Shown here: positions 45,422 to 57,393 of the stretch, piece after piece | How positions within the stretch are numbered: the stretch's first letter is position 1 | Layout: each line of letters begins with the position of its first letter | Origin: Codonopsis lanceolata | Lineage: Eukaryota > Streptophyta > Magnoliopsida > Asterales > Campanulaceae | DNA: 64,000 nucleotides | Reading direction: 5' to 3' | Assembly (NCBI GenBank): GCA_013146195.2 | Contig: CM028383.1 | Location: 124,001-188,000 of the forward strand | Translations under genes and position numbers: made by a program | Notes under the pieces: generated by a model | The model's input: only the letters and a program-made list of their open reading frames with translations | Told to the model about the DNA's origin: nothing | The model's database searches: none

Positions 45422-46142
45422 AATGCCCTTGGCAGAAACAATGAGAGCAATAAAGAGGAGTGTTCTCCGCCTCAAGGGTTTGCCAAAAGCTGGTGTATGA
45501 CTGTCCGCAATCAATCAAAACTCGCTTAAGAACTGGTTTGGTGAGGTCAATCTCGACACAAATCCTAGCAACGCTAGGCCGTGTGAGGTTAATAGTGGGT
45601 TGATCTAACATGAGAGGTCTGCCAAACAATGAAGCAATGGAGAAAAGTGTGGTTTTGTGAAAAAGATAGATAGGAAGTTCGGGGAGGGCGAACCAAACCG
45701 GAACAATGGGGCTCTCAATATCTGGTCGGAAATCGGGTGACCATTTGAATACATGCATAGGAAAGCGTCCAAGATACTAGTGATCTTTAATCCATAATCG
45801 TTGATAATATTCGTCACTATGAACCTGAATGAGTATATGCTTCGCATTGAGATGCCCAATAGAGAAGGCTGCTTTGAGGCCAAAGGTCTGAAATAACTTA
45901 CGAATAGATTCCATAGATGGTCTCCCGTGGGAAAACTTCCCGATCAACGCATGTTTAAATGGCTTGGCAAGGGCCTCAATGATATCAGATGATAGTTTGA
46001 GAGAGGGTTCTCCTTTATATGAGGAAGGAGGGATAAGAAAAGCATGAAGGGAAATGCTAGGAGATGAGTTGAGGACATTTGCAAAGGATTTCGAAAGGGA
46101 AGGTGGATCGGGAGGGGCTGGAGGAGGAGGCTGATCAACCAT
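45422..46142 (-). pseudogene. LINE ORF1 (DUF4283 gag-like protein), inverted and truncated
   Basis: From an ATG at 46142 on the minus strand the frame reads MVDQPPPPAPPDPPSLSKSF. A DUF4283 RNA-binding-like domain follows (ALIGKFSHGRPSMESIRKLF, AKHILIQVHSDEYYQRLWI). The conserved FPMHVFKWSPDFRPDIESPI and PVWFALPELPIYLFHK blocks come next, then RPSVARICVEIDLTKPVLKR. It finishes inside a CCHC zinc knuckle, LYCSHCFCQGHS, where the CACTA terminus begins; four codons later the frame stops inside the transposon end. One in-frame stop lies after WIKDH (about 45779). Plant L1-type LINEs encode such proteins to package their RNA. ORF2 lies on the opposite strand, which is abnormal. Confidence 0.8.
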
Positions 46143-46217
46143 GAAGCCGGTAGCTAAACCCTAGCCGCAAAGTGAAAATATCGCACCTTCAGTGTGTGAG
46201 TTGGTGTGTGAAAATAC
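46143..46217 (-). other. inverted LINE 5' leader and inversion junction
   Basis: On the minus strand this is the leader of ORF1 (it contains ggctagggtttagctacc). Its far end meets endonuclease-coding sequence of ORF2 on the plus strand near 46218. Confidence 0.5.
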
Positions 46218-49200
46218 ACTTGGAGTAATAACCGTGATGGTCACGCCACCATTTATGAGCGATTAGATCGGGCAGTTTGTAATACTAAATGGCTTTCCAC
46301 TTTTGCTTTGACGTCGGTGGAACATCTTAATCGAACGTGTTCTGATCATGCTCCTCTTCTTCTCTCCATCAATCTGCTTTCGAGGCAAACCCCAGTTCAT
46401 TTTCGATTCCTGAATGTATGGGCAGATCATCACTCTTTTCAGGAAACTGTTTAGAAGGCTTGGGAGACCCGAACATGCGGCAGGCTTATGGTGCGATTTG
46501 CAAATAAATTGAAAGCGGTGAGGTTATCATTAAAGGCTTGGAACAAGAATGTTTTTGGGAATATATTTCAAGCCGTCAAACAGGCTGAAGATGATGTTCT
46601 GGTAAAGGAACTATCTTATGAACTCTCGAATTCCTCCACCAATCGGGCTGATCTCCATTTAGCGCAGGCTAAATTAAAACACACTTTAAAAGTGGAAGAA
46701 GATTATTGGCACCAAAAGTCCCATTTGCGATGGCTTAAAGATGGAGATGGAAACACCAAATTATTCCATGCCTCAGTTAAGCATACCTGAAACAAGTTAT
46801 TTATTCATTGAATTTCTGATATGCATGGGAATTTAGCTTCTACTGAAGATGCTATCAAAAGTGCTGCCGTTGAGTTCTATAAAGACCAACTAACTGCTTG
46901 TACAGGAAGTTCTTCCAACCCTATTGATGTTATTCCTTCTATTATATCAGATGATCAAAATGCCGGTCTTTACGCTCCTCTACGATCAAAAAAAGAAATT
47001 AAGGACAACTTTTTTATGCTATGTGGGGATAGTCTTTGCGAGCCGGATAGTTTTAACGGTAAATTTTATACTTCTTGCTGGGATATTATCGCGGAGGATT
47101 TCTGTCTGGCTATATCGGAATTTTTTGCAGGATTTGATATGCCAAAGTCATGGACTAGCACCCTCCTGATTACAATTCCCAAAACCAATCAGATCAAGTC
47201 TTTTATGGATCTCCGCCCAATCAGCTTGTGCAATTTTTGTAATAAGGTGGTCTCCAAAATTCTTGCTACTAGACTGGCTAATATTTTACCTTCCATAATA
47301 TCCGATAATCAGAGCGCTTTCACGAATGGAAGGTTGATTCAGGATAACTTGCTGTTAGCTCATGAACTCACTCATCAACTCAAGAAGAAAGTTAATGGTT
47401 CTAACGTTATCATCAAGTTAGATATGGCGAAGGCTTTCGACAGAGTCTCTTGGTATTCTTTGATTCATGTTCTAAGGAAGTTTGGATTCAGTGAATCTTT
47501 TATTGATATGATATGGCGAATCATATCTAATAATCGTTTTTCTGTTCTGGTTAATGGCTCTTCGGTGGGTTTTTTTCCCTCCTCCCGCGGATTACGTCAA
47601 GGGGATCCCCTATCTCTCAGCCTCTTCATTATTGCGGCGGAAGTTCTTAGCCGAGGCCTAAAGAAACTTCAACATGATCATCCGAACTTTGCCTTTTCCT
47701 CCTCAAGTGGCTGTCCCATTATTTCCCATCTAGCGTTCGCTGATGACGTCGTTATTTTTTGCAACGTTAACCGACACTCTCTAGCCCATCATCGTAAACT
47801 TCTTGAATCTTATGAGGCTGATTCGAGTCAATCTATTAATAAAGGGAAAAGATGTTTCATGGTCTCTGGAAATACTTCGGAAGCTAGGGTGGCCTCTATA
47901 AAAAAGGAACAGGTGGGTTTAATCGCAAAACTATGCTGGAGTTACTTATAAGGTTGCCAGCTTTTTTGAGGAAGGAAAACCAAAAGTCTCTTTGATCCAC
48001 TTATTAGCAAACTTCAGTCGAAAATTAACTGTTGGATGGGGGCCTTTCTCTCTCAAGCCGGTAAAATCACGCTTATTAATTCTGTTTTGCAATCTATTGT
48101 TATGTACCAAATTGCTGTCTTGGATCCCCCAATAGCAGTCATTTAAAATATCCACAAGCTCTTTGCGAATTTCTTCTGGGGATCTGTTGATTCCAAGCTT
48201 AAAGCCCATTGGGTAGCTTGGGATAAATGTTGTCGGCCGAAAGTGGAAGGGGGTATTGGTATCAGATCTGTTTCAGATGTCATTGGTGCTTTTTCAATTC
48301 AGATTTGGTGGCGATTCAGAACTTCTAACAGTCTTTGGAGTTGATTCTTGGCAGCAGTATTGCTCTAATTCTCATCCTCTTGGCGTCCAATAACGGGTCC
48401 TCCATGGCGTCGTATATGTTCGGTTTGTGACAGATCTGAACAGCACATTAAATGGATTATCGGGCGTGGCAGCTGCTCCATGTGGTTAGATAAATGGATG
48501 CCTACTTCTTCTCATAAGCCGATGTTCAGCAACATTGTCCAAGTTAAATATGCCTTTCGGTTAATAGTTTATCTTCACGCTTGAGTTCGGAGATTGAAGG
48601 CTGCTTTGCTTCCATTTTAACTCGAAATTATTCTCTCGAATCGGCGAGCATTGCTTTGGCGGTGTCTAACCAATAAAGGCAACTTCACGCTTTCTTGACT
48701 GGCGGACTCACCATAAAATGGACTTGTGCCGTATCGATAAGTTTATCGGCAGAAATATATTCCCAAAAACTCAACATTTTCATGTGGCGCATGGGCGAGA
48801 ATTGTTGCTCGATGAGTATTATCAAAAAGGAGTTCGCTCGCATCTCGGTGTTCTTGTTGTCCACAGGTAATGCGAATCTTACTCTCATGTTTTCCTTAAC
48901 AGCCATATGGCGATTTATATATGGGATGTTTTCAATGGGCTTGGCGGTATTAGATCTCATACCTCCTCGATTCATCAGACTTGTATTGCTTGGTGGTTCA
49001 AGGAAAATAATTTTGTCTGTTCTGACCCCTCCTTCATTCTTTGGGAATTATGGAAGAATAGAAATTCTTGTTTGAAGAAGCGAGTCGTCGCCCCCCATGG
49101 ATTTTAGTTGACAAAATCAAGACCTCTATTATTTTTCGCAAAGAATCTTTGTATGTCTCCTCTTGCCAGAGAATCTTGGGATTTTTTATTTTCTACTCGT

Positions 49201-49485
49201 TTTGGTCAGGCTTCCTCTAGGACCATTCGATCTCTATGCTGGAATAAGCCTTCTTCGGGTATGCTTAAACTCAATTGTGATGGAGCAAGTAGAGGTAATC
49301 TGGGTCCGGGATCTGGTGGAGGTATTATAAGGAATAGTTCAGGTGATATGTTGTTGGCATTTTCTGAATTTTATGGCCATTGTAACAGTTTCCAGGCTGA
49401 ATGTACAGCTTTGCTTCATGGACTTCGTTGGCTTTGCCTTAAAGGATGGTCTCATTCTATTGTCGAAATCGACTCAGGCAATTGA
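46218..49485 (+). pseudogene. LINE (L1-type) ORF2: endonuclease end, reverse transcriptase, RNase H
   Basis: The frame opens inside the endonuclease domain (WSNNRDGHATIYERLDRAVC, then SDHAPLLLSINL). It passes through the linker (YWHQKSHLRWLKDGDGNTKL) to a reverse transcriptase. Motifs seen are LRPISLCNFCNKVVSKILA, NQSAFTNGRLIQDN, VIIKLDMAKAFDRVSW, GLRQGDPLSLSLFI and AFADDVVIF (the F-A-D-D active site at 47733). A thumb/zinc-binding region follows with frameshifts. 49255-49485 is an RNase H of the RVT_3 type (LNCDGASRGNLGPGSGGG, QAECTALLHGL, VEIDSG) keeping the acidic residues. In-frame stops occur near 46450, 46788 and 46808, and frames shift after 47940. The first part of the endonuclease is missing at the inversion junction. 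The gypsy element at 49533 replaces the 3' end. Confidence 0.9.
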
Positions 49486-49532
49486 GTATTCTTGGAGGTG
49501 GGCATTATTGATAGTATTATGGAGGTGGGCCT

Positions 49533-52500
49533 TGTGGCGCCCGCCCCGTGTCCTTGTGACGCCCGTTTGCGTGCCCAATTAGCTTGGTTTTGCACTTGCA
49601 CTTCTTCCTTTGTTGACTGTATGTTTGGTTTGCGAGAGGGTCTAGATATGTATGAGAGACCATATTAAGACCGAAACAACATTGAGAGACTCCATGGGAG
49701 ATTCAAGCCCTAACTTCTTCTCTCTTCGATCCTAGACGATCCACCCACCCGATTTCCTTCAAACTTCGGAATCTTGAAGCCCTCGACGAGTAGAACAACT
49801 TCACCGATTGGATTTGTGTTCTCTTGAGTTTTCACTCAAGCTAGGTAAGTTACTCCCTTTTGATTTTGGTTCATTGGCCCTAAGGAAAACAACTTGTATG
49901 CTATTTGTGGGCAATGAACACTTGCTATGTTTCGTATGCCCAATTTGGGGATTTTTGGAAGTATGATTTTGTTAGGAGCATTTGTAGAGTGATTTTTATG
50001 ATTGTTGAATATGTTATTACTCTTCATTTTGTGTTTCTAGGCTTATGAGCATGCTAGAAATCATGCCTATATGCTATTTGGGTTTATTGTGGAATTATGC
50101 CTATGATTGGGGCTTTGGATGTATGAACTCACATGATATCATGGGTAGGAACATTTAATTGAAATAATGTGATTTATGGAATGAGTTTTGAATTATGTTG
50201 GGTTTTGTCGTGAATTTAGGGCTTGAGAAGTAAGCCCGAATTATTGGATATATATATTGTTGTTAAATAAAGTGGGTGTGAATGTTGAAATTGGTGAAGC
50301 GCGTAAATGATGAAACTTAGTATTTAGACTCAACGGAATCGTAATAGGTTCGATATTGTGATAACGAACTCGGGTTGAAGTCCTACGTCATTTGGGTTTC
50401 GTTGACTATGTCTATGATGAATTCGTGGATTTTAGGCTGGGAAATAAGCCTGGATTAATTTTGGGATAATTTCTATATACTTGAATGATGTGCTAAGTTT
50501 GGGCTGTATGAAATGTGTATTTAATGAAATGCGACATTAAGACTCAATGGAGTCATTTTAGGTTCAATAAGACGCTAGTGAGCCTTAGGTTGAAATCCTA
50601 TGATGTTCGGGTTTGGTTGGTTTTGATTGTGAGTACCCGAGCATCTCGTATTGTGTCCCAATTGTGACACCCATGATATAGAGGCTTATTGGGGATTTAA
50701 TTAGAGCGTTCTCATTAGGGCACGGAGCATTAGAGACCAACTTATGACCTCGTATTACTTTAAGGAATGATTATTTGAATGAGTTCTCTTTTAGGGAATT
50801 TGGCCGCGTGCACATCAAAGCACTTGCGAGATTATGACTATGGGTTGGTTTTGGTACCCTTGAGATTGGTTTGATAACGTCAAGTATATATGACGATTGG
50901 GACTATGATTGGGTCTGTATTGCTTTTATGAATTGACTAATCACTAAGTCTCGATTTATGGTTGTTCTTAGACTAAATAGTAGTCTTTGGTTTAATCATG
51001 AGTAGAGGGCTATAGTAGACCTCATATTGTGATTTCTTGAGCTTATATGCTACTTTCGATTTGGTGATGACTTGAGGATTATGAGTACCTCATTATGTGG
51101 TTCTTTGACTAAACTTATAAGTTGGTTGAATTTGTTAAGTATGTGCAAATATGTGCATCGTTAAATTGGTGTGTAGAGCCTTATGACCTACTTGATTTGA
51201 TAAGTCCGCTCTTGACTGTCTTGGTTCTTGTTTGAGCATGCGAGTAAATATCTACTTGTGCATTGCATATAAGCCCAGCTGGCATTATTTGAATTGGTTT
51301 TTTCTGTCAGGGTAGGACGATACATCGCCTATACGAATCGTAAGGTTCGTATTCGCTATGGATCGCCGTACCTGGGACCTCACACACCCTCCACTGTTGG
51401 CCCCAGTGGGGAAGTTAGCCCATCTCGTAATCAGTAGAGCGAATGGATTATGCTATTGAGTCTGAGAAAGGGCTCCCTCTTGAAGGCGTAGCCGCTCAGC
51501 GCGTCGATGTATCAATCACGTGCATCGTGTCACGAACCAGTATAACATTGTGTATTGCAGGAGCAACACAACGGCACTGTTGGGTAACTTCTCTATCCCT
51601 TATGTGGCTTACTATAAGCACTTATAAGAAAAGATAATGTGCTAAGTGGTTTATGAAGTTTATGTTACTTGGTGACTTAATACAAGTTTAATATTGGTAT
51701 GCTATAAAGATGATACGATTTTATACATGTTTGTGCATTATACCATGCCACGCCATGCTATGCCATACATTGCATTTAGTAACTTACTGGGTCATTATGA
51801 CTCATTTCGTGTGTTTGTTTTCCTTAGTTTTGCAGTGATCCCGTTAGTACGCGCGGCGGCTTCGGATAGTGATTCCTAGAAGGTGGTCTTCCGGGCTTTA
51901 AGCTTGGATTTAATATTATTATGTTATGTATCTGTGAGAAACGAATGTAAAGTTATGTAGACTTTACTTGGGTAGATTATGTTAGTACTTTCTTATTGTA
52001 TTATTTTGGTAGCCGACTCGTTTGGTCGAGCTGTTGTATCTTTTAGAAGTTATTCCCTTGTTATTTCGAGCATGCTTTAGCTCATTCATCCTAGTATTGT
52101 TGGTATTGTCATCTCCGACGACGTTAGTCGTGAGACTTGGGTTTAGTTGTTAGAATTTGAATATCTTATTCTTTTAGTTGATTTATTCCTCCGGCATGTT
52201 AGCCGTTGAGTGTTGTTTATCAGGTTGGGTTCTTGTTGCTTCGCCGGCCTTAGGTTGCCGATGGTTTGTTGTGCGTGCGCAATGTTGCGTCACGCGAGTC
52301 GTGGATTTGTCGAGAGATAGTCGCTCTCACCTTGTATTCCTTAGTTTATAATTATAGGCTTTGGTCCCACTTATGATTTACTTCGCAGATTTAGTTTTTG
52401 GTTATTCGGTTTTGCCATTATGGCTTATCATTCCTGTTTAGTTTGTTGAGTTCAACTCGACTCGCACCACTACGCTTAGCGGTGCTTGTCCGTCTTTTAG

Positions 52501-52553
52501 CTTGTCTTGACGGCACGACTGGGATTCCGCATTGAGTCCGGTCGGTCGTGACA
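49533..52553 (+). repeat. 5' LTR (about 3.0 kb)
   Basis: It begins TGTGGCGCCCGCCC and ends CGGTCGTGACA just before the primer site. 49860-51807 aligns with 55410-57293 of the 3' LTR. Differences are mostly 1-3 base indels, plus a roughly 100-bp stretch near 49740-49850 missing from the 3' copy. A start 22 bp later (TGTGACGCCC, 49555) is an alternative. Confidence 0.8.
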
Positions 52554-52557
52554 AGCT

Positions 52558-52569
52558 TGGTATCGAGCT
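52558..52569 (+). other. primer binding site
   Basis: tggtatcgagct follows the LTR end by four bases. It matches the usual Ty3/gypsy site TGGTATCAGAGC for initiator methionine tRNA with one base missing. Confidence 0.7.
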
Positions 52570-52787
52570 ATAGGTTAGCTTTTTCGCCAGATAGGTTCCT
52601 TGGCCTTGTTGGGTTGGGTTTATTGTTGAGTTATTAACGCCGAGTGTTCTTTGTAGGCGATTATGTCGGGAACTTGGAGTGGAGCTAGTTCTATTATACC
52701 TTGTTCGAGTGCAGCCCGCGGCGGCGAGAGAAAATATTAACGGGAGAAAATATTAACCGCGTGTGATCCGTGGTGAAAAATATTAAT

Positions 52788-53640
52788 GGATGTTTGACCG
52801 GAAGACGGACTCTACCCTAAGAAATTCCCTTGCGAAATTCTTGAAACCGAAAGTTTCGATGGAGAGCCGGAAAGTCCTTCCGATAAGAGCCGATACTATT
52901 GAGGCAAAACATTGGCAAGAAAGCATGGAGAGGATCTTTGCGCTGGGTAGTACATCGGAAGAAATGGTTACCTTAGTGTGTGGATGGATGCGGTGTTTGG
53001 ATTGATGGTGCGCCGACTTGCACTGGTGGCTTGAATTACGACGTTGGAGCTGGAGACGACATGGAGTGCCTCAGGTGTGGGAAAACTTTGTCAAGGAGTT
53101 TATGGTACGGTTGGTCCGTAGTAACTCGAGAAAGAAGAGAGATGGAATTCCTAATGTTAGAGCAAGGAGATATGACCGTGGCTCAAGATTCAACAAAGTT
53201 TATGGAGTTGGCTCGCTATCAGAAGTTACTTGCGCCTGATGAGGCTAAGAAGACCGAGAGGTTTGTGAAAGGCCCGAAGACGAATTATCGTAGGCGCCTT
53301 ATTCCGTTACTACTTACGGATTACCAAGGGTCATGGATCGCATATGCGATGGAGCCGACATCGAGTGAGTACGCCAAAAGAAAATATCAAAGACTAATGG
53401 GGCCTTCAAGATAAGAGAGAGGCGGTCGGCACCTCAAACCGATAGTCAAGGAAAGGTGAGTTCTGGGTGGCCGGATTGGTGTTACTACTGCCTCTGAGAA
53501 GACGAGGTGGCGAAGTTGACATGTAACCTTTGTAAGAGGACAGACATACCGAGGATAGGTGCCGGGGTACAACAGAAAATGCTTTGTTTGTGGTGGTGGC
53601 GATCATGTTCGTAAGATTGCCCAAGAGGAGAGTTAGTCGG
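52788..53640 (+). pseudogene. gypsy gag relic with eroded zinc knuckle
   Basis: Frame-shifted blocks match Ty3/gypsy capsid protein. They are EAKHWQESMERIFALGSTSE (52900), REMEFLMLEQGDMTVAQDST then KFMELARYQKLLAPDEAKKT (53135-53260), and ERFVKGPKTNYRRRLIPLLL (53265). A CCHC knuckle near 53580 reads CFVCGGGDHVRKIAQEE, in which the last Cys is lost to a small change (usual form C-x2-C-x4-H-x4-C). Gag forms the cytoplasmic particle that packages element RNA. No protease, reverse transcriptase or integrase follows. Confidence 0.8.
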
Positions 53641-55212
53641 GCCTGGGAGTACTAGTCAACAATTCTGGCTCCAAGAGAGATGGTGACGGTCACCTAGAGT
53701 TTGAAGCAAGACGCAGACGCGTGTTAGCCATCATGAGTTTGGAGACCTATCCGAAATAGGAAGGTATATTCTTATATATATATATATATGTAAACTATAC
53801 CGTTGCTACTATTACCGCTATTATGAGTACGCTTTTAATTGTTAGCTCATGTGCATTCATATATAAGACTATGCTATATATAGAGTTGTGGTTTTGTGCG
53901 GTTATACATAAGGGCCATAGTATGTATATGTATAAATACGAATATATATAAAGTATGAATTGTATATTGATACTTATCGGTTTGGTATGATGTTTGAGTA
54001 TTCTATAGATATGTACTATGTAATGAATAATATAATACTATATTATTGTTAGTGGTTACTATACGAGTAGGAAACGCACTCGACTTGTGAGAAGGAAGAT
54101 TACGATTTAGAAGATAATCATGGTTACACAGAGAGATTGACGCTTCACGCGGTGCATCGAGACGTTAACGTTGTGTTAGGATACTTAGTGTATGCATTGG
54201 TTGTAGACTTGGTCTAGAGCTTAAGAAAGAATAGTTTTATGAGTATGGACGTTACGGGCATTAGTAGCCTTGTCGATTCATTGTGATTACTAGGTACACA
54301 GTTTTGTGGTAGATATGATTGTTGTTTGTCAAGGTAATAGACCTTGTTACTTGGTCGAATTTTTATTCAAGCATGTGCATTAGTTGTAGGAAACACCTAC
54401 TTGATGCATTACATTGTAGTATACTAAATTCTCATTTCATCATTATTATCTCTTGCTCATTCATTACCTTAGCATAGGAGACTATTAAAGGATGCTTAAA
54501 ACCTTTTGATCATGAACCTCAGATCTCAGAACGGAAACTTTTGAGTATCCAATTTAGCCGGCACCTAAATTGGTGATCAAAAGTGGTTCGTTGTTGAACT
54601 AGGATTGGTATGAATTATGGTAGAAATTGACTATATACCGTTACCAAATGGAATGGATGAAATGGAATGAATTTTCAAAACATTTCATTGACGTGTTTCT
54701 TGTGTGTTATTACACACGATTGAAATCGCAAGTGTGATTTACATGGTTTGAAATGCCGATTTGCTTATCCTTGATTTGTTTGTAAATTGCTCCATAGGCA
54801 ATTATTAATTCTTGTAACTTAGAATCTTTTGTGCTTTTTCATGATGTGCCCGAAACAAATAGTTTCGTAGTCGAATGTGTTCTTATGTTGAAGTTTGGGA
54901 TTTTGCCTACATGTTTGGCCTAGTGTTGTTCGTAGACGGTATTCGTGACTCAAGCATGAGTCATATTGTTTCCGATAGAAGGTGTTTGATGTCGTGTCTA
55001 TTGAGATTTGTAGACTTTTGAATTTGATTATTATAGTTCGACCTCGCGGTATAGCCAGGTAGACTGAGATTCGAAGTCAAGGTTGGTGGTTTTGAGATCG
55101 AGTGTTAACTCGGGATTTAAGACACAGCGATCATTGTCTCGAGGTATGGTGGTTGAGTGTGGACCTAATGTTGGTTTGTAATATGATTTAGAATTCGGGA
55201 CGAATTCTTTTT
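53641..55212. other. non-coding retroelement interior
   Basis: About 1.6 kb of AT-rich sequence fills the place where pol should be. It contains an (AT)n run near 53775-53790. 54350-54410 (tattcaagcatgtgcatta, ctacttgatgcattacatt) loosely resembles an LTR internal block. No pol motif was found in any frame. Confidence 0.6.
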
Positions 55213-55225
55213 AAGGTGGAGAGGG
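55213..55225 (+). other. polypurine tract
   Basis: aaggtggagaggg immediately precedes the TGTGAC start of the 3' LTR, the standard plus-strand primer position. Confidence 0.75.
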
Positions 55226-57293
55226 TGTGACACCCCGCCTCATAGCCTTGGCTTGCACTTCTTCCTTTGCTGGATCGTATGTTTGGTTTAAGTAGAGGGT
55301 TCAGGATATATGAGAGATTTCATATTAAGACTCCTAAACAACATCGAGACTTCCATGGAATCTTGAAGCCTCCAGTAAACCCACACGATCTCTTTATTCT
55401 GCCCCATTGGCCCTAAGGAAAACAACTTGTATATTTGTGGGCAAATTAACACTTGCTATGTTTCAGATGTCACCATTTGGAAGTATGATTTGTTAGGAGC
55501 ATTTGTAGAGTGATTTTTATGATTGTTGAATATGTTATTACTCTTTCATTTTGTGCTTCTAGGCTTATGAGCATGCTAGAAATCATGCCTATATGCTATT
55601 TGGGTTTATTGGAATTATGCCTACGATTGGGGCTTTGATGTATGAACTCACATGATATCATGGTAGGAACATTTAATTGAAATAATGTGATTTATGGAAT
55701 GAGTTTTGAATTATGTTGGTTTTGTCGTGAATTTAGGCTTGAGAAGTAAGCCCGAATTATGGATATATATTAGTGTTGTTAATAAAGTGGGTGTGAATGT
55801 TGAAATTCGGTTTAGCGTAAATGATGAAACTTAGTATTTAGACTCAACGGAATCGTAATAGGTTCGATATTGTGATAACGAATCCTCGGGTTGAAGTCCT
55901 ACGCCATTGGGTTTCGCTTGACTATGTCTATGATGAATTCGCGGATTTTAGGCCGGGAAATAAGCCCTGATTAATTTTGGGATAATTTCTATATACTTGA
56001 ATGATGTGCTAAGTTCAATGTATGAAATGTGTATTTAATGAAATGCGACATTAAGACTCAATGGAGTCATTTTAGGTTCAATAAGACGCTATTGAGCCAA
56101 AGTTGAAATCCTACGATGTTCGGGTTTGGTTGGTTTTGATTGTGAGTACCGAGCATCTCTTCGACAGGTCCCATTGTGACACCCATGATATAGAGGCTTA
56201 TTGGGGATTTAATTAGAGCGTTCCTCATTAGGGCACGGAGCATTAGAGACCAACTTATGACCTCAGACATTTTAAGGAATGATTATTTGAATGAGTTCTT
56301 TTTAGGGAATTTGGCCGCAAGGCACATCAAAGCACTTTCATGATTATGACTACTGGTTGGTTTTGGTACCCTTGAGATCGGTTTGATAACGCTGTATATA
56401 TGACGATTGGGACTATGATTGGGTCTGTATTGCTTTTATGAATTGACTAATCACTAAGTCTCGATTTATGGTTGTTCTTAGACTAAATAGTAGTCTTTGG
56501 TTTAATCCATGAGTAGAGGGCCATGAGACCTCATATTGTGATTTCTTGAGCTTATATGCTACTTCGATTTGGTGATGACTTGAGGATCGTGAGTACCTCA
56601 TTATGTGGTTCTTTGACTAAACTTATAAGTTGGTTGAATTTGTTAAGCATGCAAATATGTGCATCGTTAAATTGGTGTAGAGCCTTATGACCTACTTGAT
56701 TTGATAAGTCCGCTCTGACTGCCTTGGTTCTTGTTTGAGCATGCAGTAACATCTATCTACTTGTGCATTGCATATAAGCCCACCGGCATTATTTGAATTG
56801 GTTTTTTTGTCGTAGTACGATACATCGCCTTTATACGAATCGTAGTTCAGATTCGCTATGGATCGCCGCACTGACCTCACACACCTCCACCGCTGCCCCT
56901 GGGAAGTTAGCCCATCTCAATCGAGTTTTAAATGGATTATGCTATTGAGTCCGAGAAAGGCCCTCTCTTCAAGGCGAGTCCGGCTGCCGATGTATCAATC
57001 AACGCATCGTGTCACGAACCAAAGATAACATTGTGTATTGCGCGAGCAACACAACGACACTATTTCGCAACTTCTCTATCCCTTATGTGGCTTGCTATAA
57101 GCACTTATAAGAAAAGATAATGTGCTAAGTGGTTATGAAGTTTATGTTACTTGGTGACTTAATACAAGTTTAATATTGGTATGCTATAAAAGATGATACT
57201 TTTATTTTATACATGTTTGTGCATTATACCATGCCACGCCATGCTATGCCATACATTGCATTTAGTAACTTATCGGGTCATTATGACTCATTT
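55226..57293 (+). repeat. 3' LTR, partial
   Basis: It aligns with the 5' LTR from its start to the equivalent of about 51807. The final roughly 745 bases expected from the 5' copy are not found beyond the gap. Confidence 0.85.
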
Positions 57294-57393
57294 NNNNNNN
57301 NNNNNNNNNNNNNNNNNNNNNNNNNNNNNNNNNNNNNNNNNNNNNNNNNNNNNNNNNNNNNNNNNNNNNNNNNNNNNNNNNNNNNNNNNNNNN
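57294..57393. other. assembly gap (100 N)
   Basis: There are exactly 100 unknown bases inside the 3' LTR. The sequence to its right does not continue the LTR, so the real gap is larger or the join is wrong. Confidence 0.99.

Larger units (their letters stand above)
49533..57293 (+). mobile_element. Ty3/gypsy LTR retrotransposon, gag-only, 3' LTR truncated by gap
   Basis: The 5' LTR is 49533-52553, with an initiator-Met-type primer site from 52558 and gag relics at 52788-53640. No pol is present. A polypurine tract ends at 55225 and a partial 3' LTR runs from 55226 to the gap. Shared LTR words begin TGTGGCGCCC / TGTGACACCC. The gag style and large LTRs suggest a relative of Tekay/Del-type chromoviruses, but without pol the lineage is uncertain. 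It lies next to, and probably inserted into, the 3' end of the LINE. The right flank is lost in the gap, so no target-site duplication can be tested. Confidence 0.85.

Noticed and set aside
46143..46217. Divergent host promoter between two genes
   Set aside because: Both sides are LINE coding sequence, and the plus-strand side starts inside the endonuclease domain rather than at a start codon.
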